NCBI RefSeq assembly: GCF_000331735.1
Contig: NC_020126.1
Location: 3,472,001-3,536,000, forward strand
DNA length: 64,000 bases
Reading direction: 5' to 3'
From: Myxococcus stipitatus DSM 14675
GTDB taxonomy: Bacteria; Myxococcota; Myxococcia; Myxococcales; Myxococcaceae
Both the position numbers and the translations under genes were made by a program. Shown in pieces: positions 42,203-50,840 of the stretch (positions are counted from its first letter, which is position 1; each line of letters opens with the position of its first letter). The notes beneath the pieces were generated by a model. It was not told where the DNA came from, made no database searches, and saw only the letters and a list, made by a program, of their open reading frames with translations.

Positions 42203-42928
42203 TCAGTACCGGCCGCCGCCCACCACGGAGACGAGGGCCGACAGGACGCGGCTCTCCACGCCCCACACCGCCTTGTTCATGCCCTTCACGCCCGCGCCCC
42301 GCAGGTAGTCCGTGAAGTCATGCAGCGCGGTGGAGCGCTGCACGCCCTCGCCCTTGGCCGCGTAGAGCAGGGGCGTGCCCGGCGCGCCCGTCAGGCCCAG
42401 GTCGGGGCAGGCCTCGGACAGCTTCTTGGGGTCCACGCCCGTCGCCGCGGACAGCATCGCGACGGTGAACTTGTGCACCGGAAGCTCCCGCGCGTTGGGG
42501 ACCTTCTTCAGCACCTTCTCGACGTCCTTCGGGTCGGTGGCGAGCTGCTCCAGCGTCACCTTGGACATCGCGATGATCTGCTCGTTCGTCACCTTCTTGC
42601 CGTCCAGGATGGCGCGGCCCAGCAGCGACGCCGGGGTGTCTCCCTTGATGGTGACATCCGCCCCCGGCATGTTCTTCATCCGGTCCCAGACGGCCTGCAC
42701 GGCCTTGCCCACCTCGGTGTCCGGCCCTCCGCGCCAGGCGCCCGGCAGCGGCTGCGTGGCCTGCGCCTGTCCCGGAGTGCCGACCTTGGCCTCGAACGAG
42801 CTGAGCTGGGTGTGACCCACCGCGTTGGCCTTCGCCGGCGCCGCGGTCTGCTTCGCTTCCGCTTGCGACTGGAGGGACGTGGACGGGTTCGACGTGACAA
42901 CGCGAGGACGGTTGCGGATGGAATCCAT
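42203..42928 (-). CDS. Hypothetical protein with disordered N-terminus (241 aa)
   Basis: Starts MDSIRNRPRVVTSNPSTSLQ. Residues 1-70 are low-complexity (Ser, Ala, Gln, Pro). Residues about 75-190 are helical (TEVGKAVQAVWDRMKNMPGA, then TNEQIIAMSKVTLEQLATDP, DVEKVLKKVPNA) and the C-terminus is rich in Gly, Ala and Val, ending SVVGGGRY. No signal peptide. A disordered N-terminus before a helical domain occurs in several secreted or surface-associated myxobacterial proteins, but the family is not recognised. Confidence 0.6.
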   Translation of the reverse strand: MDSIRNRPRVVTSNPSTSLQSQAEAKQTAAPAKANAVGHTQLSSFEAKVGTPGQAQATQPLPGAWRGGPDTEVGKAVQAVWDRMKNMPGADVTIKGDTPASLLGRAILDGKKVTNEQIIAMSKVTLEQLATDPKDVEKVLKKVPNARELPVHKFTVAMLSAATGVDPKKLSEACPDLGLTGAPGTPLLYAAKGEGVQRSTALHDFTDYLRGAGVKGMNKAVWGVESRVLSALVSVVGGGRY

Positions 42929-43189
42929 GCCTGGGGGAGTCTCCGGGATTCGGCGAATCAAATGGTTATCGAGGCAGGCCTCGAAAGGTTGTCCCCTCAC
43001 TGAAATATGACCGCAATCCCCGAAGCAGGATGTTTCACCGAGACAGGCTGACGCATGATGTCATGCGTCTGCCAGGGCCCAGGCGAGCAGGGAGGCCCGC
43101 GCATTTGCGCAGGACAAGCGGCGCGTGAAGCCGTATGCGAGGGCCTCTCCTCCTGGCTCGAGTCGAGCCGGGTGGTCCTGGACCCCGCC

Positions 43190-43999
43190 ATGAAGAAGCT
43201 CTTCCCCTCCGAGTTCGCAGACCTCCTCACCCCCAAGGGCCGTCGCATCCTCGACGGGCGTGACAAGACGGTGTCCGGTGCCTTGTTGGACCCGGCCCGC
43301 CGCTTCGTCGCGCTCCAGGGCGTGGTGGATGCCGACCGGGCGGCCGCCTGCCGCGACGCGCTGGACAAGGCCCTGCGCGAGCTGGTGGTGCCCATGGAGG
43401 ACCCCATCCCCCATGACTCCATCTCCGGGATGACGATGAACTACATGGAGCTGCTGCCCAAGACGGTGCGGGTGCGCACGGCGCTGCTGGAGAACCGGCG
43501 CTCGCGCTCGTGGCGCGCGGCGGAGGCGGTGGGGCTCACGGAGATGCTGCGCTCGGACACGTTCGCCGCGTTCGCCGCCGCCGTCAGCGGCCGGGTGCTG
43601 CGCCGGGGCTGGGGCATCCAGGTGCTCTGCTACGGGCCCGGGGACTACTCCGGTCCGCACAACGACCACCACCCCGAGGAGGCCGAGGCCCGCGACGGCT
43701 ACGTGGACATGCACCTGAGCCTCACGATGCCGGGCGTGGACCACCAGTACCTCGTCTACGAGAAGGACGGGCACCTCTCGGAGATGACGCGTGTGAGCAC
43801 GGTGGGGGGAGTCACCGTGTACCGCCTGCCCTTCTGGCACTACACGACGCCGCTGCTCGCGCGGCGCGGCGCGGAGGCCCACTCCCGCCGCTGGGTGCTC
43901 CTGGGGACGTTCCTGGACGCGGCGCCCCAGGCGAAGCCGTCCACCACCGTGACGCCTCCGGGACTGTCGGGAGCCCGTCTGCCCGCCCGGGGGGCGTGA
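43190..43999 (+). CDS. 2-oxoglutarate/Fe(II) oxygenase-like protein
   Basis: A 269-residue protein. GWGIQVLCYGPGDYSGPHND contains the Y-x-x-G-D-x-x-x-x-H-x-D iron-binding pair, DGYVDMHLSLTMPGVDHQYL follows on the next strand, and SRRWVLLGTFL closes the fold with an arginine in the 2OG-binding position. This order suits prolyl-4-hydroxylase-type dioxygenases, though the distal histidine is only tentatively placed. The substrate is unknown. ATG 43190 is used because upstream sequence (to 43055) is cysteine-rich and not conserved-looking. Confidence 0.65.
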   Translation: MKKLFPSEFADLLTPKGRRILDGRDKTVSGALLDPARRFVALQGVVDADRAAACRDALDKALRELVVPMEDPIPHDSISGMTMNYMELLPKTVRVRTALLENRRSRSWRAAEAVGLTEMLRSDTFAAFAAAVSGRVLRRGWGIQVLCYGPGDYSGPHNDHHPEEAEARDGYVDMHLSLTMPGVDHQYLVYEKDGHLSEMTRVSTVGGVTVYRLPFWHYTTPLLARRGAEAHSRRWVLLGTFLDAAPQAKPSTTVTPPGLSGARLPARGA

Positions 44000-44044
44000 T
44001 TCGGACGTGGCGCGGGGCCCGGTCGGAGTTAGCTTCGGGCCGAC

Positions 44045-45373
44045 ATGAGCCCCACCGATACCGATGCCCTGGCCAATGACTTGCTCGCGTACATCGACGC
44101 CTCGCCCACGCCGTACCATGCGGTGCGCGAGACGGCGCGTCGCCTGGAGCAGGCCGGCTACCGCGCGCTGGATGAGCGCGAGTCCTGGTCGCTGGAGCCG
44201 GGCGCGCGGGTCTACGTCACCCGGGGCGACACCAGCATCGCGGCCTTCCAGCTCGGCACCTCGCCGGTGGACCGCGCGGGCTTCCGGCTGGTCGGCGCCC
44301 ACACGGACTCGCCCAACCTGAGGCTCAAGCCCCACGCGGAGCTCACCCGGAACGGCTACCGGCAGCTCGGCGTGGAGGTGTACGGCGGCGTGCTGCTGCA
44401 CACCTGGACGGACCGCGACTTGTCGCTCGCGGGCCGCGTCGTCGTGATGGAGGGAGGCAAGGGGGGCAAGGGCGGCGTGCCGCGCAGCCACCTGGTGGAC
44501 TTCCGCAAGCCGCTGCTGCGGGTGCCCAACCTGGCCATCCACCTCAACCGCGCGGTGAACACGGACGGCCTGAAGCTCAACCCCCAGGACCACATGGTGC
44601 CCGTGCTGGGGCTGGAGCACGCGGACGCCACGGACCTCCGGGCGATGCTGGTGAACGAGCTGGCCCGTGGCGGCGTGAAGACGGAGGCCGCGAACATCCT
44701 GGGCTTCGACTTGTGCCTCTACGACTTGCAGCCGTCGACGCGCTCGGGGGCCCGCTCGGAGTTCCTCCACGCGCCTCGCCTGGACAACCTCGCGAGCTGC
44801 CACGCGGGCCTGTCCGCGCTGCTGTCCGCCCCGGACTCGCGCGAGGCCACCAGCGGCCTCATCCTGTTCGACCACGAGGAGGTGGGCAGCCGCAGCGCGC
44901 AGGGCGCCGCGTCTCCGTTCCTGCGGTCGCTGCTGGAGCGTATCACCCTGGCGCACTCGGACGGAAAGCCCGACGCGTTCCACCGCGCGATGGCCCAGTC
45001 CTTCCTGGTGAGCGCGGACATGGCGCACGCCGTCCATCCCAACTACCCGTCGCTGCACGAGCCGAAGCACCAGCCGCAGATGGGCGCGGGGCCCGTCATC
45101 AAGTCGAACGTGAACCAGTCCTACGCCACCGACGGCGAGTCGTGGGCGTACTTCGCCACGCTGTGCCGCTCGGCGGGCGTGACGCCGCAGCACTTCGTCA
45201 CGCGCACGGACCTGGGCTGCGGCAGCACCATCGGCCCCATCTCCGCGGGGCAGCTCGGCATCCGCACCGTGGACGTGGGCAACCCGATGTTGTCCATGCA
45301 CTCCATCCGCGAGATGGCGTGTGCGTCCGACGTGGCGGCCATGGTGGCCGTGCTCCGCCGGCTCTACGCGTAA
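44045..45373 (+). CDS. apeB: M18-family aminopeptidase
   Basis: A 442-residue zinc aminopeptidase of the aspartyl aminopeptidase family. Conserved blocks in order: SPTPYHAVRETARRLEQAGY, LVGAHTDSPNLRLKPHAE (zinc histidine), GVEVYGGVLLHTWTDRDLSL, LHAPRLDNLASCHAGLSALL, ILFDHEEVGSRSAQGAASPF (catalytic D-H-E-E-V-G) and AQSFLVSADMAHAVHPNYPS. It removes acidic or neutral N-terminal residues from peptides in the cytoplasm. Followed within 6 bp by the spermidine-synthase-like gene. Confidence 0.95.
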   Translation: MSPTDTDALANDLLAYIDASPTPYHAVRETARRLEQAGYRALDERESWSLEPGARVYVTRGDTSIAAFQLGTSPVDRAGFRLVGAHTDSPNLRLKPHAELTRNGYRQLGVEVYGGVLLHTWTDRDLSLAGRVVVMEGGKGGKGGVPRSHLVDFRKPLLRVPNLAIHLNRAVNTDGLKLNPQDHMVPVLGLEHADATDLRAMLVNELARGGVKTEAANILGFDLCLYDLQPSTRSGARSEFLHAPRLDNLASCHAGLSALLSAPDSREATSGLILFDHEEVGSRSAQGAASPFLRSLLERITLAHSDGKPDAFHRAMAQSFLVSADMAHAVHPNYPSLHEPKHQPQMGAGPVIKSNVNQSYATDGESWAYFATLCRSAGVTPQHFVTRTDLGCGSTIGPISAGQLGIRTVDVGNPMLSMHSIREMACASDVAAMVAVLRRLYA

Positions 45374-45379
45374 GTCACC

Positions 45380-46381
45380 GTGAGCGCGGGCGACAGCGGC
45401 TCCTGGAGGTCGTGCCCTCGTGCGGGACGCCCTTGGTGGCACGAGGCTCCCTGGGCGCGGGTGCTCTCGCGTCAGGGCGCCTCGCTGGGCATTTCGCTCG
45501 ACGGGGGCCGCCGCGCGCGCTCGCGGCGTTTCCTGGCGCGGGTGTTCCGGTGGCTGTCCCAGCCGCGCGCCGTGCTGTACGTGGGCAAGCCCGGGGCCTA
45601 TCGCTGCATCGTCAGCGAGGACCGAGGGGGCCGGCGCTATCTCCAGTTCGGTCGGGACAGTGCGTTCCAGAGTGTGGTGCGGCCCGGCTACCCGACGCGG
45701 CTGGAGCTCGAGTACACGCAAGGAATGATTGCCGGCGTGGCCTTCGTGAACGAGCCCCAGCGCATCCTGATGGTGGGCGTGGGCGGAGGCGCGCTTCCCA
45801 TGTTCCTGCGCACCGCGTTCCCCTCGGCGCACATCGACGCGGTGGACTGCGACGCGGAGGTGCTCGATGTCGCCCGGCGCTACCTGGGCTTCCGCGAGGA
45901 CCCGCGGCTCCACGCGCACCTGGAGGATGGCCGGCGCTTCATCGAGACCCCCGGGCCCGCCTACGACGTCATCCTCCTGGATGCCTTCGGGCCCCGAGGC
46001 GCTCCCCGCGCGCTGTCGACGTGGGAGTTCCTCCGGGCCGTCCGCGCGAGGCTGGTCCCCGGAGGCGTCGCGGTGAGCAACGTGCACCGCGCTCCCAATC
46101 CGCTCTACCCGGAGATGTTCCAGACCTGGCGCGCCAGCTTCGAGCAGCTCCATGCCTTCGATGCGCGGACGACGGCCAACCGCATCGTCGTGGGCCTGGC
46201 GTCCACGGAGAAGGTGCCGCGGAGCGTGCTGAAGGCCCGGCTCTCCCGGCTGGCTCGCGCGGCGGGCTTCAACGCGCGCGCGCTGCTGTCCTGCAGGTTC
46301 GAGGACCGGGAGGTCCGCCGCACCGCGCTCGCGGGTCGCTCGCTCCCGCTGGAGACGGCGCTGAGGGACTCGACGCCCTGA
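45380..46381 (+). CDS. Spermidine-synthase-like methyltransferase-fold protein
   Basis: A 333-residue protein. RYLQFGRDSAFQSVVRPGYP and LELEYTQGMIAGVAFVNEPQ resemble the polyamine synthase start; ILMVGVGGGALPMFLRTAFP is motif I (G-x-G-G-G), IDAVDCDAEVLDVARRYLGF motif II, RLHAHLEDGRRFIE and YDVILLDAFGPRGAPRALST the substrate region. It belongs to the PABS group that transfers aminopropyl groups, although many such bacterial proteins are not proven spermidine synthases. The first 75 residues are extra. The start is GTG 45380. It is convergent with opgH, 3 bp apart. Confidence 0.82.
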   Translation: MSAGDSGSWRSCPRAGRPWWHEAPWARVLSRQGASLGISLDGGRRARSRRFLARVFRWLSQPRAVLYVGKPGAYRCIVSEDRGGRRYLQFGRDSAFQSVVRPGYPTRLELEYTQGMIAGVAFVNEPQRILMVGVGGGALPMFLRTAFPSAHIDAVDCDAEVLDVARRYLGFREDPRLHAHLEDGRRFIETPGPAYDVILLDAFGPRGAPRALSTWEFLRAVRARLVPGGVAVSNVHRAPNPLYPEMFQTWRASFEQLHAFDARTTANRIVVGLASTEKVPRSVLKARLSRLARAAGFNARALLSCRFEDREVRRTALAGRSLPLETALRDSTP

Positions 46382-46384
46382 GGG

Positions 46385-48409
46385 TCAGGACAGGGTGCGC
46401 GTGAGGCGCTGCTCGCGCGCCTCGCTCAGCGTGTCGACGTCCAGCAGGGCCGCCACCTTCTCCTGCGCGGAGAGGGGCTCCGTCACGCCGCCCAGCAGCT
46501 TGCGGCGCGCGGACTCGAGCGCCGCGGGCACCGAGTCCCGGACGAGCTCGGGCTGGGACTCCAGCAGGGCCAGGTGCAGCGCGTGCGTCTTCGTGTCGGA
46601 GAGCACCCGCTCCACGGCGTCGTCCACGGACTCCACCGCGTGCTCCTCGCAGAGCGTCTGCGCGCGCTCCAGCACCTCGGGGGGCTCCGTCTCCTCGGGG
46701 AGGAGGAACAGGCCCCGGCGCGCCGCCCACGTCCCCAGCGAGGCGCGCGCGGTGAGCACCGTGAGGGGAATCGACAGCAGCAGCCCCCCGGCGACGGGCA
46801 TCAGCCAGGCCACCAGGGATGAGGACACCAGGGCCGCGACGGCGATGACGCCCACGCCCACCGCGACGTGCGCCGCGTGACGGCGTGCCGCCTCGGACCA
46901 CGGCAGGTCCGCGTCCTCGCGCTGCTGGCTGGACCAGTTCACCCGGTAGCCCAGGAGCGTCCCGAAGACGAAGTGCGACTGGAACAGCATCATCACCGGC
47001 GCGAGCAGCGACGCGAGGACACTCTCCGCGAGCACGCTCAGCACCAGCTTCACCCGGCCGCCCATCCGCGCCGACTCGTCCGAGCGGAACAGGGCCAGGA
47101 GCAGGCCCAGCACCTTGGGCGCGAACAGCATGGCCATGGACACGCCGAACAGCCGCAGCGCGGCGGGCGCGTCGAAGGCCAGGTGCGGCGCCTCCAGCGT
47201 GTGCGGGTCCAGGAGGAAGCGGTCATGCAGCGCCGCCGCCAGGCCGGAGAGCAGGAACAGCAGCCACAGCGGAGAGGCGACGTACGACATGACGCCCATC
47301 AGGAAGTGGGCGCGGCTGAGCGGATGCAGGCCGCCCGCCAGGACCAGGCTCAGGTGCTGGAGGTTGCCCTGGCACCAGCGCCGGTCTCGCTGCGCGTAGG
47401 CCAGGAGGTTGGGCGGGGGCTGCTCGTAGCTTCCGCCCAGCTCCGGCACCAGCCACACCGTGTAGCCCGCGCGCCGCATCAGCGCCGCCTCGACGAAGTC
47501 GTGGCTGAGGATGTGTCCGCCGAAGGGCTGCTTGCCGGGCAGCACCGGCAGGCCGCAGTGGTTGATGAACGCCTCCGTGCGGAGGATGGCGTTGTGGCCC
47601 CAGTAGTTGGACTCGCCCAGCTGCCACGCCGCCGCGCCCGCGGCGACGACGGGGCCGTACACCCGGCCCGCGAACTGCTGCAGTCGCGCGAACAGCGTCA
47701 TGCGGCCCACGCACAAGGGCGGCGCCTGGAGGATGCCCGCGCGCGGGTTGAGCTCCATGAGCCGCGCCATCTTCACCAGCGTGCGGCCGTCCATCAGGCT
47801 GTCGGCGTCCAGCACCACCGTGAAGTCGTAGCGGCGGCCCCACCGCTCGCAGAAGTCGCCGAGGTTGCCCGCCTTCTTCCCGGTGTTGTCCGTGCGCCGC
47901 CGGTAGAAGATGCGCCCCTGGCCTCCCACGCGGCGGACCAGGTCCGCCCACGCCAGCTCCTCCGCCACCCACGCCTCCGCGCGCGTGGAGTCGCTCAGCA
48001 CGTAGAAGTCGAAGGCGTCCAGGTGGCCCGTGGCCGCGACGGACTCGTACGTGGCCTGCAGGTTGGCGAAGACCGCCGTCGGGTCCTCGTTGTGGATGGG
48101 CATCACCACCGACGTGCGCGACGTCAGCGGACGGGCCTCTTCCTCCGCCGTGGGGTAGCGCAGGCCCGGGAGCCGAGGCCCCAGCACCAGCTGGAGGAAG
48201 CCCGCGATGGACGTCCAGAAGGACAGGGCAATCCAGCCGAAGCACAGCGTGAAGAGCACCATCAGCACCAGCTCCGGCGCGGACGTGCCCTGCGCGCTCA
48301 GCAGGCGGTGCATCTCCCTGGCCCCGAGGACGGTGGTGGCGGCCGCCAGGCCCAGGACGGCGGCGCGCCTGGGTCCGGTGCTGTCGGGCGAGAAGGAGTG
48401 GGCTTCCAT
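46385..48409 (-). CDS. opgH: Glucans biosynthesis glucosyltransferase H (membrane/catalytic part)
   Basis: A 674-residue inner membrane glucosyltransferase that makes the beta-1,2-glucan backbone of osmoregulated periplasmic glucans from UDP-glucose. Family 2 motifs: TSVVMPIHNEDPTAVFANLQ, VVLDADSLMDGRTLVKMARL (D-x-D), LSHDFVEAALMRRAGYTVWL and RDRRWCQGNLQHLSLVLAGG (the R-W motif). Hydrophobic segments flank the catalytic domain. It starts only about 20 residues before the first membrane helix, so it lacks the cytoplasmic N-terminal domain (about 130 residues) of E. coli OpgH; that domain is encoded by the preceding gene. Last gene of the operon. Confidence 0.93.
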   Translation of the reverse strand: MEAHSFSPDSTGPRRAAVLGLAAATTVLGAREMHRLLSAQGTSAPELVLMVLFTLCFGWIALSFWTSIAGFLQLVLGPRLPGLRYPTAEEEARPLTSRTSVVMPIHNEDPTAVFANLQATYESVAATGHLDAFDFYVLSDSTRAEAWVAEELAWADLVRRVGGQGRIFYRRRTDNTGKKAGNLGDFCERWGRRYDFTVVLDADSLMDGRTLVKMARLMELNPRAGILQAPPLCVGRMTLFARLQQFAGRVYGPVVAAGAAAWQLGESNYWGHNAILRTEAFINHCGLPVLPGKQPFGGHILSHDFVEAALMRRAGYTVWLVPELGGSYEQPPPNLLAYAQRDRRWCQGNLQHLSLVLAGGLHPLSRAHFLMGVMSYVASPLWLLFLLSGLAAALHDRFLLDPHTLEAPHLAFDAPAALRLFGVSMAMLFAPKVLGLLLALFRSDESARMGGRVKLVLSVLAESVLASLLAPVMMLFQSHFVFGTLLGYRVNWSSQQREDADLPWSEAARRHAAHVAVGVGVIAVAALVSSSLVAWLMPVAGGLLLSIPLTVLTARASLGTWAARRGLFLLPEETEPPEVLERAQTLCEEHAVESVDDAVERVLSDTKTHALHLALLESQPELVRDSVPAALESARRKLLGGVTEPLSAQEKVAALLDVDTLSEAREQRLTRTLS

Positions 48410-48432
48410 CGCGAGGCTCGGCGTCCCCCGCC

Positions 48433-48918
48433 TCAGCGGGAGACGGAGACGCCCGGCGAGGCGCCACGCCAGACGCGGCGCAGCAGCTCACCGAACGGCC
48501 ACAGCGACAGCCGCTGCTCGGGCATCACGCTGCTGAGCTGCGCGGGCGCGGGCACCGGCACCGCCATGCGCACCGCGCGCACGAAGTCCTCCGGCGCGGC
48601 CGTGCGCGTGAGCAGCTTCGCGCCTCGGCTGGCGCCGTCGCACAGCACGAAGGCCGCGCGGCCCCGGGCCAGGAGCCCCGGTCCGGTGTGCTCCGCGCCG
48701 AGCACGCTCGACAGCCACGCCTCCATGCGCGCGCGCGCCAGGGACACGCCCGCCTGCGGCGAGCCGCCATGGCCATCCAGCGCCCAGGCCGCCAGCGCGG
48801 ACAGGTCCGGCTCGGAGGTGAAGCCGAAGCCGCGGAAGAAGGCGTCCAGCGCCGAGCGCGACGCGGGGAGGGCCCAAGAGGTGGTCGGGACGGAGAGGCA
48901 AGGGGACAGCGTCGTCAC
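48433..48918 (-). CDS. Separate N-terminal domain of OpgH (split gene)
   Basis: A 161-residue cytoplasmic protein between opgG and opgH. TSWALPASRSALDAFF, then GSPQAGVSLARARMEAWLSS and the C-terminal LSLWPFGELLRRVWRG resemble the E. coli OpgH N-terminal region (S-P-Q-G-S-V-K-A-R-L-E-Q-A-W, and N-P-V-G-R-F-W-D-R-L-R-G), the part that in E. coli binds FtsZ. Here it ends with a stop 23 bp before opgH. The GTG start at 48918 overlaps the opgG stop by four bases, so it is coupled to opgG. The similarity was judged from memory of the E. coli sequence and needs alignment. Confidence 0.65.
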   Translation of the reverse strand: MTTLSPCLSVPTTSWALPASRSALDAFFRGFGFTSEPDLSALAAWALDGHGGSPQAGVSLARARMEAWLSSVLGAEHTGPGLLARGRAAFVLCDGASRGAKLLTRTAAPEDFVRAVRMAVPVPAPAQLSSVMPEQRLSLWPFGELLRRVWRGASPGVSVSR

Positions 48919-50492
48919 GGAATCCACAGGTAGCTCCAGGTCTCGGTGAGGGTCTCCGAGCCGCGCTTGAGGAACGCGCGCAGCTCGGTGGGGGCGGCGG
49001 GGGAGGCGGGGTGCAGCTCGAACGTGGCCCGCCACCCTCCGGTGGGCGTGTGTCGTGTCACGAGGGGACGCAGCACCTGGCCCGAGGAGGCGCTGACCAC
49101 GGCCTCCACCGGCGCATCACCCTTTGCGTCCGACGCGGGTGACGGTGAGAAGTCGATGACGAAGCGCCGCATCGTGGGCGTGTCCTTCAGCTTCGCGCCC
49201 TTCCACGAGTCGCCCGCGTCCACGCGCGTGGCCACCACGGAAGCGCCCGTCTTCGGCCACGGCGAGCGCGAGCCCCAGTGCAGCTTGTAGGCGACGCGCA
49301 GCGGCTTGCCGGGGACGAGCGGCTCCTGGGGCACCCAGAAGGCGACGATGTTGTCGTTGGTCTCGTCGGGCGTCGGCAGCTCCACCAGCCGCACCACGCC
49401 CGGACCCCAGTCACCCACGGGCTCCACCCACGCGCTGGGACGGCGCTCGTAGTGCGCCTCCAGGTCCTCGTAGCTGCTGAAGGCTGTGTCGCGCTGGAGG
49501 ACACCGAAGGCCCGGGGACTTTCCAGCGTGAAGCTGGAGACGTTGAGGTGCGCCGGGTTCTGCAGGGGCCGCCAGAGCTGCTCGCCGCCGCGCGTCCAGA
49601 TGAAGAGGCCGTCCGAGTCGTGGATCTCCGGGCGGAAGTCGTCGTAGGCGCCGCGGTCGTTCTCCCCATACATGTACATGCTCGTCAGCGGCGCCACGCC
49701 CAATTGCTGCACGGGCTTGCGCGCGAACAGCGTGGCCTCCACCTCCATCACCGTGTTGTCCCCGGGGATGAGCGTGAAGCGGAACGCGCCGGTGACGCTG
49801 GGGCTGTCCATCAGCGCATGCACCACCACGCGGGTGGCGCCGGGCGCGGGCTTCTCCAGCCACATCTCCCGGAACGAGGGGAACTCCTCCGGGCGCGGCG
49901 TGGCGGTGTCGATGGCCAGGCCGCGCGCGGAGAGGCCGTACAGGTTGCCCTTGCCCAGCGCGCGGAAGTAGCTGGCGCCCAGGAACACCACCAGCTCGTC
50001 GAAGTACTCCTGGCTGTTGAGCGGGTGCATGAGGCGCATGCCCGCGAAGCCATCCGCCTGCTTGAGCGGACCGGGCTTCACCAGCGGCCCGTACGTGAAG
50101 AACTCAGGCGAGAAGCGCAGCGGCGCGGACTTGCCGCCGGACACCTCGTTCATGGCCACCGGGAACTGGAAGAAGAAGCCCGGGTGGAAGAACTGCGCCT
50201 GGAAGGGCAGCCCCTCCGCGCGCCACTGGGACTTCTCCGGGCGGAAGCGGATGTCGCGGTACGCGTCGTAGCTCAGGTGCTTGTACGTCTCGGGCAGCGT
50301 GGAGCGAGGCTCCTGGTACGCCGCCTGCGCTCGCGCCCTCGCACGCTCCACCACGGTGTCCGCGGTGAAGGGCTGGGCGCCACGCGCCACGGAGGCGGGG
50401 GAGGGAGAGGCCGCCGCGCAGGCCGTGCTGGCCGTGGCCACCAGCGCCACTCCCAGCCACCGCACGCACGCCGCGCGCACCTCACGTCGCAT
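48915..50492 (-). CDS. opgG: Glucans biosynthesis protein G (periplasmic)
   Basis: A 525-residue exported protein of the MdoG/OpgG family, needed for branching or release of osmoregulated periplasmic glucans. An N-terminal signal sequence (MRREVRAACVRWLGVALVAT..., ending near AC) is followed by YKHLSYDAYRDIRFRPEKSQ, FQAQFFHPGFFFQFPVAMNE, MHPLNSQEYFDELVVFLGAS, YFRALGKGNLYGLSARGLAI, and LYMYGENDRGAYDDFRPEIH-type blocks of the catalytic-like domain; the C-terminal immunoglobulin-like domain ends in LWIP. ATG 50492 is preferred over 50510. First gene of opgG - split domain - opgH. Confidence 0.95.
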   Translation of the reverse strand: MRREVRAACVRWLGVALVATASTACAAASPSPASVARGAQPFTADTVVERARARAQAAYQEPRSTLPETYKHLSYDAYRDIRFRPEKSQWRAEGLPFQAQFFHPGFFFQFPVAMNEVSGGKSAPLRFSPEFFTYGPLVKPGPLKQADGFAGMRLMHPLNSQEYFDELVVFLGASYFRALGKGNLYGLSARGLAIDTATPRPEEFPSFREMWLEKPAPGATRVVVHALMDSPSVTGAFRFTLIPGDNTVMEVEATLFARKPVQQLGVAPLTSMYMYGENDRGAYDDFRPEIHDSDGLFIWTRGGEQLWRPLQNPAHLNVSSFTLESPRAFGVLQRDTAFSSYEDLEAHYERRPSAWVEPVGDWGPGVVRLVELPTPDETNDNIVAFWVPQEPLVPGKPLRVAYKLHWGSRSPWPKTGASVVATRVDAGDSWKGAKLKDTPTMRRFVIDFSPSPASDAKGDAPVEAVVSASSGQVLRPLVTRHTPTGGWRATFELHPASPAAPTELRAFLKRGSETLTETWSYLWIP

Positions 50493-50840
50493 GTTCCTGT
50501 CCAACGTCACGCCAACAGCCTCCGAGCCGACGGGGGCACCGAACGGCCCCTGGCCTGCCCGGACACCACTGGATTCAGCCGCTCACGAGAGGTTCTCGGT
50601 GCGGCGCGTCAGTCAGAGAGCAACCCTCGTACCAGCCCGGGTCCTTCCCCTCCCGCCCTGGAAAATGTTCAGGAGTCCCGCAGGCTTGGCTGAGAGATTT
50701 AGTTTGAGCTCAATTAATATGCGGGCTTGCAAGGGCGTCGCGGGACGCCGCTTGGGCAGGGCCGTGGAAGCGCTGGGGAATTGAAGGACAGCCAAAGCGT
50801 GTGGCTGTTCGATTCTTCCACAGGTGGACACTGACCCGGA
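50493..50840. promoter_or_regulatory. Upstream region of the opg operon
   Basis: 348 bp between the hybrid kinase stop and opgG, both on the minus strand. It contains an AT-rich island (tttgagctcaattaatatgc, around 50700-50725) unusual for this genome, a likely place for the opgG promoter or a regulator site. No gene is seen here. Confidence 0.45.

Noticed and set aside
43061..46153. 1030-codon minus-strand open frame
   Set aside because: Antisense to the oxygenase-like, M18 peptidase and spermidine-synthase-like genes, each with clear motifs; shadow frame.
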